Below, in pieces: positions 1 through 6,097 of a stretch of 7,755 nucleotides of DNA. The notes under the pieces are model-generated. The model was not told the DNA's origin, ran no database searches, and saw nothing but the letters and a program-made list of their open reading frames with translations. The position numbers and the translations under genes were made by a program. Source of the DNA: JBDKTH01 sp964558295 (GTDB lineage: Bacteria > Planctomycetota > Planctomycetia > Pirellulales > Thermoguttaceae); assembly GCA_964558295.1 (NCBI GenBank), contig CAZLDQ010000246.1, forward strand, positions 1 through 7,755, read 5' to 3'. The first letter of the stretch is position 1. Each line of letters begins with the position of its first letter.

Positions 1-43
1 ACTGGGGTTCAGAAGGGCGCAGGTGCGAATCCTGTCGCCCCGA
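1..43 (+). tRNA. tRNA-Pro(GGG), 3' part only, cut by window edge
   Basis: The 3' half of a proline tRNA, beginning at position 31 of the standard numbering. The bases fit without any gap: A31, loop 32-38 with C32, U33, anticodon GGG at bases 4-6 and G37; the 3' anticodon strand at bases 9-13; a five-base variable loop at 14-18; T-stem 19-23 paired with 31-35 (one G-U); T-loop 24-30; 3' acceptor strand CGCCCCG at 36-42; discriminator A at base 43. An acceptor strand ending in G72, implying C1, together with A73 is the bacterial tRNA-Pro hallmark. The next bases are CT, so CCA is not encoded and must be added by the CCA-adding enzyme. The T-loop reads TGCGAAT, with G in place of the near-universal U55. 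The 5' half lies outside the window, so its D-arm cannot be checked. Confidence 0.85.
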
Positions 44-51
44 CTGAAGTG

Positions 52-88
52 AGGCCTGCCGCGATACCGGTTGCGGCAGGCCTTTTTT
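52..88 (+). terminator. Intrinsic terminator after tRNA-Pro
   Basis: A perfect 11-base-pair inverted repeat (AGGCCTGCCGC at 52-62 and its complement at 73-83) surrounds a 10-base loop and runs into six T residues (83-88). This is a textbook Rho-independent terminator, 8 bases after the tRNA discriminator base. It should end the tRNA transcript and separate it from pheS, which then needs its own promoter in the roughly 85 bases that follow; no convincing promoter was recognised there. Confidence 0.9.
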
Positions 89-103
89 CGTTCGCACAGC
101 CGA

Positions 104-168
104 GCGTTGGCGCTTCTATCCCAACGATAAGGGGGCCAACGGCCGGCAATCCTTGGCCTTTGGGAGGT
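104..168 (+). promoter_or_regulatory. pheS leader with mutually exclusive hairpins next to the ribosome binding site
   Basis: CGTTGG at 105-110 can pair with CCAACG at 121-126. It can also pair, as the longer CGTTGGC at 105-111, with GCCAACG at 135-141. The second pairing would break a third one, GGCCAA at 134-139 with TTGGCC at 153-158, which ends just before the ribosome binding site (GGGAGGT, 162-168). That arrangement could switch translation of pheS, but the stems are only 6-7 base pairs and no T-run follows, so it is not a classical attenuator. No leader peptide rich in Phe codons and no recognisable T-box was seen. Short complementary segments arise by chance in G+C-rich DNA, so this is tentative. 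Confidence 0.3.
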
Positions 169-173
169 AGGAC

Positions 174-1196
174 GTGAAAGAGATTCGTGAGCAATTCCTT
201 GCCGATCTGGCCAAAGCCCAGACGGTGCAGGAGGTCGACGAACTGCGGATTCGCTACCTGGGTCGCAAGGGGACGATTACCACCTTGGCCAAGACGACCG
301 ACTTCAGTAAGTTGTCGGCCGAGGAAAAACGCCAGTTCGGCGGCCAGTTGAACGAGTTGAAGAATCTAGCCACCGAGGAGCTGGCCAAAGCGGCCGAAGC
401 GGCGGCCAAGCGTGCCCAGGCCACCCCGTCGATGGCCAAGCTCGACCTGACCCTGCCCGGCACCGGCCACAGCGTCGGCTCGCTACACCCGATCACGCTG
501 GTGCAAATGGAGATCGAAGAAATCTTCCGCGGGATGGGCTTCATGGTCCTCACCGGCCCTGAGGTAGAGAGAGAATACTACAACTTCGACGCCGTCAATA
601 TCCCCAGCGACCATCCGGCCCGCGACATGCAGGACACCTTCTGGTTGACCAACGGGATGCTGATGCGCACGCACACCTCGGCCAACCAGGTGCGGGCGTT
701 GGAGGAATACGGGGCGCCGCTGCGAGCGATTTTCCCGGGCCGTTGCTTCCGCTATGAAGCGATCGACCCGAGCCACGAAAACACCTTCTGGCAACTTGAA
801 GGCCTTCTGGTCGACGAGGACATCTCGGTGGCCAACCTGATCGCCGTCATGAAGACTCTCTTGAGTGCCGTGTTCCAACGCGACGTTTCCGTGCGGTTGC
901 GTCCCGGCTTCTTCCCCTTCGTCGAACCCGGGTTCGAACTGGACCTGAACTGCCTGCTCTGCGGCGGCAAAGGCTGTCCGACCTGTAAAGGTACCGGCTG
1001 GATCGAGTTGATCCCCTGTGGACTGGTGCATCCCAAAGTCCTCGAACACGGCAGGGTTGACACAAACGTCTACAGCGGGTTCGCCTTCGGGCTTGGCCTG
1101 ACGCGACTGGCGATGATGAAGTTCGGCATCCCTGACATCCGCTTGTTCAACTCAGGCGACATCCGTTTCTACGACCAGTTTCCGGCGGCGGTCTGA
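174..1196 (+). CDS. pheS: Phenylalanine--tRNA ligase, alpha subunit
   Basis: Catalytic subunit of the cytoplasmic alpha2-beta2 enzyme that activates phenylalanine with ATP and charges tRNA-Phe. The 340-residue length is normal. Residues 1-90 form the charged helical, coiled-coil arm that contacts tRNA; the rest is a class II catalytic core. Visible landmarks are GSLHPIT near residue 101, a motif 1 region with GPEVEREYYNFD near 127 and HPARD, motif 2 starting at Phe192-Arg193 (FRYEAIDPSHENTF), and motif 3 GFAFGLGLTRLAMM at 302-315. Ala304 matches the alanine known in E. coli PheS to limit substrate size. Cysteines 260, 263, 268 and 271 form a zinc-knuckle-like C-x2-C-x4-C-x2-C insertion, present in some bacterial PheS and absent from E. 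coli. Motif 3 has Leu-Thr-Arg where Val/Met-Glu-Arg is usual. The GTG start is supported by GGGAGGT six bases upstream. pheT follows after 35 bases. Confidence 0.97.
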   Translation: MKEIREQFLADLAKAQTVQEVDELRIRYLGRKGTITTLAKTTDFSKLSAEEKRQFGGQLNELKNLATEELAKAAEAAAKRAQATPSMAKLDLTLPGTGHSVGSLHPITLVQMEIEEIFRGMGFMVLTGPEVEREYYNFDAVNIPSDHPARDMQDTFWLTNGMLMRTHTSANQVRALEEYGAPLRAIFPGRCFRYEAIDPSHENTFWQLEGLLVDEDISVANLIAVMKTLLSAVFQRDVSVRLRPGFFPFVEPGFELDLNCLLCGGKGCPTCKGTGWIELIPCGLVHPKVLEHGRVDTNVYSGFAFGLGLTRLAMMKFGIPDIRLFNSGDIRFYDQFPAAV

Positions 1197-1217
1197 GCCA
1201 AGCGTCCTTCGGTGCGT

Positions 1218-1223
1218 GGAGAG
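1218..1223 (+). promoter_or_regulatory. Ribosome binding site of pheT
   Basis: GGAGAG lies 8 bases before the GTG codon at 1232. It selects this GTG as the pheT start; the first residues, MKISLDWISDFVDL, match the usual PheT N-terminus (MKISLxWLxxYVDL type). Confidence 0.75.
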
Positions 1224-1231
1224 AAAACAAC

Positions 1232-3637
1232 GTGAAGATCTCATTGGATTGGATTTCGGATTTCGTCGACTTGTCCGGGATTGAAGCGGCTGAGATTGCC
1301 GACAAGCTTACGCTGGCCACCGCCGAAGTCGAAGGTTTCGAGGTGCTGCAGCGGGCGGTCGAGGGGGTACTGATCGGCGAGGTCGTCTCGCTCGATCCAA
1401 TCCCCGAAAACGTTACGGCCGCCGGCACGGCAAAACTCCATCTGGTGACCGTTGATTGCGGCAAAAAACGCTTTCAGTCGGTCTGCGGCGCTCCGAATGT
1501 GCGTAAGGGGATGAAGGCCCCATTCGCCCCGGCGGGCGTGACGATCGCCGGCGGGCAGAAGATCACGGTCTCCAAAGTGGCCGGCCACAAGAGCGAAGGG
1601 ATCCTTTGCTCGGCCGCCGAGTTGGGAATGAGTCATTGGCACGAGGGACTCCTGGAGTGCCCAGCCTCGCTGGCCAACGGGGCCTCCTTGGCCGACTACA
1701 TCCCGCCAACGGACGTGATTATCGAGATTGACAACAAGAGCCTTACTCACCGGCCCGACCTGTGGGGCCATTATGCGTTCGCCCGGGAACTGGCCGCCGT
1801 GTTCGGCCGCCCGTTGCGTCCACTCCCAATGGTCGACTTGAGTGCCTACGACCGTCTGCCGGCTTATCCGCTTTCGGTCGACGATCCGGAAGATTGTCCG
1901 TGCTACGGGTGTCTGGAGTTCAAGATCCAGGCGGCTGTGCCGTCGCCCTTGGTGATGCAGCGACGCCTGCATGCGCTTGGCCAACGCACCTACAACCTGA
2001 TGGTCGACGTGACAAACTACGCTATGTTGGAACTGGCGCAGCCGACGCATGCCTTTGATGCAGCCCAGCTCAAGGCGATTCGCGTGGCGAAGATGGGCAA
2101 GCCGGGTACGTTCGTCACCCTCGACGGGCAAGAACGCAAGATGCTTCCCGACGATCTGTTGATCTGGAATGAAAAAGAGCCGGTCGCGTTGGCTGGGATC
2201 ATGGGCGGACTGAACAGCGAGGTCCAGTCGACGACCACGCGCGTGGTGCTGGAAAGTGCCAACTTCCGCGGCTCACGAGTCCGCCGCACCTCGGTGCGTC
2301 TTGACCTGCGCACTGATGCGGCCCAGCGGTTTGAAAAGAGCCAGCCGCCGATCAATGTGAAGCGTGCCACGGCCCGCATTCTTCAGTTGATCGCTGAGGC
2401 TAAGATTCCCTACGAAGTGACGACTCGCTTCACCGTCGTGGGCGACCTGAAGGAAGACTATCGCCCCTTGACGCTCTCAGCGGGAATGTTGGACAGATTC
2501 GCCGGAGTGAAACTTCCCCAGGACAAGGTCGTTTCAATTTTGCACTCCCTCGGTTTCCGGGCGGCGTATGAAGACGATGGCACGCTCCAGGTGGGCATTC
2601 CGCCCTATCGCAGTGAACGGGACATTTCCATCCCGGTCGACATCGCCGAAGAGGTCTTGCGGGTCTACGGTTATGACAAGATCCAACCGCAAATGCCGAA
2701 AGCTCCGTTGAAGCCGCAGCCGGTCAACACGGTCTTGCAGGCGGAGCACAAGATCCAGCGACTGTTGAGCAGCGCTCACCAGTTTGTCGAGGTGCAGAAC
2801 TACGTTTGGACCGACGACCAGTGGCTAGCCCAGATCGGCTATGAGCCAGGCGAGACGCTCAAATTGAAGAACCCGGCCGCTCAGCATAACCGGCGGTTGC
2901 GCACCACGTTGATGCCGAACCTGTTGAAGCTGGTCCCCCAGAATCGGCCGCATCGCGAAAGCTTCCGGCTGTTCGAAGTTGGCCGGGTTTACTTCCCGGT
3001 CGACGGCGGCTCAGACGAACGGCCTCGGGTGGGCGGTGTCAGTTTCAACCAGTCGGGCCAGCCGAGTCTGGAGGAACACTTCCGGGCGATTCGGGGCGTG
3101 TTGGAAGACTTGGCCCAGGTAACCGGATGTGGGCAGTTGACGTTTGTCCCATCGATGGCGAGTGTCTCCCCCTGGCAGGTCGCAAACCACTGGGTCGAAG
3201 TGCGCCGAGGAGAGCAGGTCGTCGGCAGCTTGGGGGTCTTGTCTGACGCTGCGATCCGGGCGGTCGTTCCCGAGGGGGGGCAGGTCGTCTGGTTTGAATT
3301 GGACCTCGAAGCATTCCAAGGCCCGCTCTATCCGGCAGTCCGCTACGCAGCCTTGCCACGCTATCCGGGATCTTGGCAGGATTTTTCGCTCGTCTGGGAC
3401 CTGGAGCGAGGGTTCGCCGGCCTCGACGAGCGATTACAAAGGTTCTCGCATCCGTTGGTCACCCACCGGGAATTCCTCTACGCCTACAAAGGTAAGGGGA
3501 TGCCGGCGGGCAAAGGAAGCTATACGTTCCGCTTTTGGCTCAGTGCCCCGGATCGGACCCTCAACAGCGAAGAAATCGACCAGTTCCGCGATGCGTGGTT
3601 GGCGTTCCTCCAAGCGGAAGGGATTCCGTTGCGGTAG
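1232..3637 (+). CDS. pheT: Phenylalanine--tRNA ligase, beta subunit
   Basis: Beta subunit of phenylalanyl-tRNA synthetase; it binds tRNA-Phe and hydrolyses mischarged Tyr-tRNA-Phe. The 801 residues match the long bacterial form. Domain order by eye: N-terminal segment; an EMAP/OB-fold tRNA-binding domain at about 45-135 (VCGAPNVRKG, SEGILCSAAELG); the B3/B4 editing domain at about 215-375, with QPTHAFD (His273), GIMGG and SEV (Glu330), then LRTDAAQRFEKS; the B5 domain at about 413-485 (PPYRSERDISIPVDIAEEV); a catalytically inactive class II-like core at about 490-690; and a C-terminal FDX-ACB anticodon-binding domain at about 704-801 (ALPRYPGSWQDFSLVWD to PDRTLNSEE). All expected domains are present and nothing is broken. 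The start is GTG with GGAGAG eight bases upstream. No terminator was seen after the TAG, so some readthrough into the signalling genes downstream is possible. Confidence 0.97.
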   Translation: MKISLDWISDFVDLSGIEAAEIADKLTLATAEVEGFEVLQRAVEGVLIGEVVSLDPIPENVTAAGTAKLHLVTVDCGKKRFQSVCGAPNVRKGMKAPFAPAGVTIAGGQKITVSKVAGHKSEGILCSAAELGMSHWHEGLLECPASLANGASLADYIPPTDVIIEIDNKSLTHRPDLWGHYAFARELAAVFGRPLRPLPMVDLSAYDRLPAYPLSVDDPEDCPCYGCLEFKIQAAVPSPLVMQRRLHALGQRTYNLMVDVTNYAMLELAQPTHAFDAAQLKAIRVAKMGKPGTFVTLDGQERKMLPDDLLIWNEKEPVALAGIMGGLNSEVQSTTTRVVLESANFRGSRVRRTSVRLDLRTDAAQRFEKSQPPINVKRATARILQLIAEAKIPYEVTTRFTVVGDLKEDYRPLTLSAGMLDRFAGVKLPQDKVVSILHSLGFRAAYEDDGTLQVGIPPYRSERDISIPVDIAEEVLRVYGYDKIQPQMPKAPLKPQPVNTVLQAEHKIQRLLSSAHQFVEVQNYVWTDDQWLAQIGYEPGETLKLKNPAAQHNRRLRTTLMPNLLKLVPQNRPHRESFRLFEVGRVYFPVDGGSDERPRVGGVSFNQSGQPSLEEHFRAIRGVLEDLAQVTGCGQLTFVPSMASVSPWQVANHWVEVRRGEQVVGSLGVLSDAAIRAVVPEGGQVVWFELDLEAFQGPLYPAVRYAALPRYPGSWQDFSLVWDLERGFAGLDERLQRFSHPLVTHREFLYAYKGKGMPAGKGSYTFRFWLSAPDRTLNSEEIDQFRDAWLAFLQAEGIPLR

Positions 3638-3653
3638 GCGGGACAGTTCATGG

Positions 3654-3682
3654 TTGACTTCTGCGCCGTTCCATTTGACAAT
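3654..3682 (+). promoter_or_regulatory. Possible sigma-70-like promoter for the signalling cassette
   Basis: TTGACT (3654-3659) and GACAAT (3677-3682) are separated by 17 bases and match the bacterial -35 and -10 consensus at 5 of 6 and 4 of 6 positions. A transcript would begin near base 3689, which would exclude the ATG at 3650 and favour the ATG at 3710. Planctomycete promoters are poorly characterised and such matches occur by chance. Confidence 0.3.
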
Positions 3683-3691
3683 AGATTCGGC

Positions 3692-3698
3692 GGAAGGG
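3692..3698 (+). promoter_or_regulatory. Ribosome binding site deciding the histidine kinase start
   Basis: GGAAGGG lies 11 bases before the ATG at 3710. The alternative ATG at 3650 has only a weak GGCGGGA upstream, and its extra 20 residues (MVDFCAVPFDNRF and following) look unlike the start of a structured domain. The call of 3710 is probable, not certain. Confidence 0.45.
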
Positions 3699-3709
3699 TG
3701 GGTCAGCCA

Positions 3710-5641
3710 ATGAGCGATTTTGTCGACTTCCTTCGAACGTTCGAAGCGGCCATTTGCAACACTTTTCGAGACAATCTCGACGCTCTCGACAATGGTGCAT
3801 TTGGTGAGGCCATTGGGTATGATGGCCGTCCGATGCTTGAGGCAATTGTCCAGTACTTGGCCAGTGGCGACTGCTCGGCGGCCTGGGCGTGGGCCGGCGG
3901 ATTGAGCAACGAGGCCCCCCGGGTCAACTTGTCTTATCCTCAAGTGCTCCAGGGCTTGAACTGTCTGGCCCAAGCTATTCGCCGTCACGCCGCCGCGCAT
4001 TTGACCCACCGTGTGGTGTTACTCACCGCCATCGACGAACTCGACAACGGACTCAACCTGTTGCGGCAGTGCAGCGCCTCCGTCCGCTTGTTCGTGCCAG
4101 ACGAACCGCGTCCGACTCGGCTGGAGTTGGCCGCCCTCGTCGAGGAGAGTCTCGACTTCATCTGCCTGGTCACCTTGCAAGGCAAGGCATTCTATCTGAA
4201 CCAAGCCGGTCGGCGGCTGGTGGGGCTAGGCCTTGATGACGACGTGAACGGCACAAACCTCCATGATTTCCATTCCGAGGAAGCCTGGACCACCCTGCGT
4301 GATGAGGCGGTTCCGGCCGTCAACCGGCGGGGACGTTGGGAGGGACAAAGCCAACTGGTCAACCGGAAGACAGGTGAACTCATCGACGGAATCGCCACGA
4401 TGTTCTTGGTTCGCGCCCCGGATACCGGCCGGCCAAGCTGTCTGGCCTTGGTACACCGCAAGACGGCGGAACTCCAAAGGCTGACCGACATGCTTAGCGA
4501 ATCGGAAGCCCGCAGGCATGCCATTCTCGAATCCTCGCTGGACCCGATCATCACCGTCAATCACGAGGGGCTGGTGACCGATTTCAATCGGGCAGCCGAA
4601 AACGTTTTCGGGCATCCTCGCAATGCCGTGCTGGGTACCCGACCTTCGGAAGTTCTCTTCCCGCCGGCCAAGATCGCCGGGCAGCAAGATCGCATCGACC
4701 GATACCTGGAATCCGGCGAGGGCTCAATGCTCGGCAAGCGTGTGGAGGTCACGGCCGTCCGGGCCAACGGCGAACTCTTCCCCGCCGAAATGGCGATGAC
4801 GCTCAGCCGCGAAAACGGCTTGCCCCTCATGACGTTCTTCGTGCGCGACATCAGTCAGCAGAAACAGGCGGAGGAGGAGCAAGCCCGATATGCGGCGGAG
4901 CTGGAACGATCCAACGCCGAGTTGGAACAGTTTGCCTATGTTGCTTCCCATGACCTTCAGGAACCGCTCCGCAAGATCCGCACGTTCGGTGACCGGCTTC
5001 AGATGCTCTCGGGTCCGTCGCTCGATCCGACCAGTTTGGAATGTCTCCAGCGGATGCAGAACGCCGCCGAACGAATGCAGGCCCTGATCCACGGGCTACT
5101 GACCCTTTCGCGGATCAGGACGAAGGGGCAAGAGTTCGTGGCTGTCGATCTGGCTCGCGTCGCTGCCGACGTCGTCTCCGATCTGGAGGTGGAAATCGAA
5201 CAGGCCGGCGCCCTGGTGGAAGTCGGAAAGCTTCCCACGATCCAGGCCGATCCGCTGCAGATGCAACAACTTCTTCAGAATCTCATCGGCAATGCCCTGA
5301 AGTTTCGTCGCGCCGGCGAACCGCCTGTAGTCAGAATCCAGGCCCGCTTCGTCCACGGCCGCGAAAACCGGACCCCGGGCGAATCGCCCGCCGAGGAACA
5401 GTGCCGGCTGACGGTCGAGGATAATGGGATCGGATTTGACCCGCAGTATTCCGACCGCATTTTCGGCATTTTTCAGCGTCTGCATACGCGCGAGGCGTAC
5501 CAAGGTACGGGGATCGGCTTGGCCATCTGCCGGAAGATCGTGGAGCGTCATGGAGGTACGATCACGGCCCAAAGCACGCCCGGCCAAGGGTCCACCTTTG
5601 AAGTTCGGTTACCGGTCATCCACCGCAAGCAAAAAAACTGA
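3710..5641 (+). CDS. Cytoplasmic two-PAS sensor histidine kinase
   Basis: Sensor kinase of 643 residues (numbered from the ATG at 3710; a start at 3650 would add 20). No signal peptide or membrane segment is visible, so it should sense an internal cue. Order: an unidentified mostly helical domain, residues 1-125; PAS 1, about 140-255; PAS 2, about 262-383 (ending FFVRDISQQKQAEEE); a short coiled coil; HisKA with the H-box FAYVASHDLQEPLRKI, phospho-acceptor His414; HATPase_c with N-box QNLIGNALKF (Asn524, Asn528), G1 DNGIGF from Asp571 and G2 GTGIGLAI from Gly599. All catalytic boxes are intact. The H-box type is common in phytochrome-like kinases that pair with Rcp1-like regulators, which fits the next gene. 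PAS 2 resembles FixL-type PAS but has Gln325 where the haem histidine would lie, so haem binding is unlikely. The ligand is unknown. The stop codon sits directly after a seven-A run. Confidence 0.93.
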   Translation: MSDFVDFLRTFEAAICNTFRDNLDALDNGAFGEAIGYDGRPMLEAIVQYLASGDCSAAWAWAGGLSNEAPRVNLSYPQVLQGLNCLAQAIRRHAAAHLTHRVVLLTAIDELDNGLNLLRQCSASVRLFVPDEPRPTRLELAALVEESLDFICLVTLQGKAFYLNQAGRRLVGLGLDDDVNGTNLHDFHSEEAWTTLRDEAVPAVNRRGRWEGQSQLVNRKTGELIDGIATMFLVRAPDTGRPSCLALVHRKTAELQRLTDMLSESEARRHAILESSLDPIITVNHEGLVTDFNRAAENVFGHPRNAVLGTRPSEVLFPPAKIAGQQDRIDRYLESGEGSMLGKRVEVTAVRANGELFPAEMAMTLSRENGLPLMTFFVRDISQQKQAEEEQARYAAELERSNAELEQFAYVASHDLQEPLRKIRTFGDRLQMLSGPSLDPTSLECLQRMQNAAERMQALIHGLLTLSRIRTKGQEFVAVDLARVAADVVSDLEVEIEQAGALVEVGKLPTIQADPLQMQQLLQNLIGNALKFRRAGEPPVVRIQARFVHGRENRTPGESPAEEQCRLTVEDNGIGFDPQYSDRIFGIFQRLHTREAYQGTGIGLAICRKIVERHGGTITAQSTPGQGSTFEVRLPVIHRKQKN

Positions 5642-5645
5642 TTCG

Positions 5646-6092
5646 ATGTGTAGTGCCGCAAAGTCCTTTTTGATCCTAATGGCCGACGACGACGTCGAGG
5701 ACTGTCTGCTGGTCCGCGAGGCCTTGCGGGAGATTCAGGCGATTCACGAACTGCACACGGTCAACGACGGCGAAGAACTCCTGGACTACCTATACCGCCG
5801 CGGCAGATATGCCGTGGAGCCGTCGGCGCGTCGGCCCGATCTGATCCTCTTGGATCTGAAGATGCCCAAAAAAGACGGACGCGAGGCCCTCGAAGAAATC
5901 AAGGCCGACGACGGTCTGCGTCCAATTCCAGTCATCGTGCTCACCACCTCGACGGCCGACGATGATGTCGATTGCTGCTATCGGCTTGGCGCCAGTTCCT
6001 ATATTTCCAAGCCGGTGACATTCCAAGCTTGGGTCGAATTGCTGCAGATGTTAACCCAGTACTGGTTCGAACTGGTCCAGTTGCCCTCCTGA
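5646..6092 (+). CDS. Single-domain response regulator, Rcp1/CheY-like
   Basis: A 148-residue stand-alone REC domain that receives phosphate from a histidine kinase, most likely the one encoded four bases upstream. The acidic pair is Asp14-Asp15 (ILMADDDVED), the phospho-acceptor Asp70 (LILLDLKMPKKDG), the switch threonine Thr100 (VIVLTTS) and the conserved lysine Lys122 (SKPVT). The long loop between helix 2 and strand 3 (YRRGRYAVEPSARRPD) is typical of the Rcp1 type, and no output domain is attached. It may act as a phosphate shuttle or sink, or by protein contact. The start at 5646 is chosen because the next ATG (5679) would delete the first beta strand. There is no clear Shine-Dalgarno sequence, so translation is probably coupled to the kinase gene. 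This frame stays open well upstream into the kinase gene, which matters for the possible fusion described in the findings. Confidence 0.92.
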   Translation: MCSAAKSFLILMADDDVEDCLLVREALREIQAIHELHTVNDGEELLDYLYRRGRYAVEPSARRPDLILLDLKMPKKDGREALEEIKADDGLRPIPVIVLTTSTADDDVDCCYRLGASSYISKPVTFQAWVELLQMLTQYWFELVQLPS

Positions 6093-6097
6093 CTGTG

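Noticed and set aside
49..178. Plus-strand frame from GTG at 49 ending in TGA that overlaps the pheS start, considered as a leader peptide
   Set aside because: It runs through the tRNA terminator hairpin, has no ribosome binding site, and has only two Phe codons, so it does not look like a Phe attenuator peptide.
1241..2131. A 296-residue minus-strand open frame opposite pheT
   Set aside because: It lies wholly inside a well-supported conserved gene, shows no recognisable domain, and long antisense frames are common in G+C-rich coding DNA.
3650..3709. Extended N-terminus of the histidine kinase from ATG 3650
   Set aside because: It has a weaker ribosome binding site and an unstructured-looking 20-residue extension, and overlaps a promoter-like element. 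Kept as an alternative only.
5972..6097. Longer N-terminus of the REC-phosphatase protein
   Set aside because: It would overlap the small regulator by 121 bases, and receiver homology begins right after the ATG at 6098.
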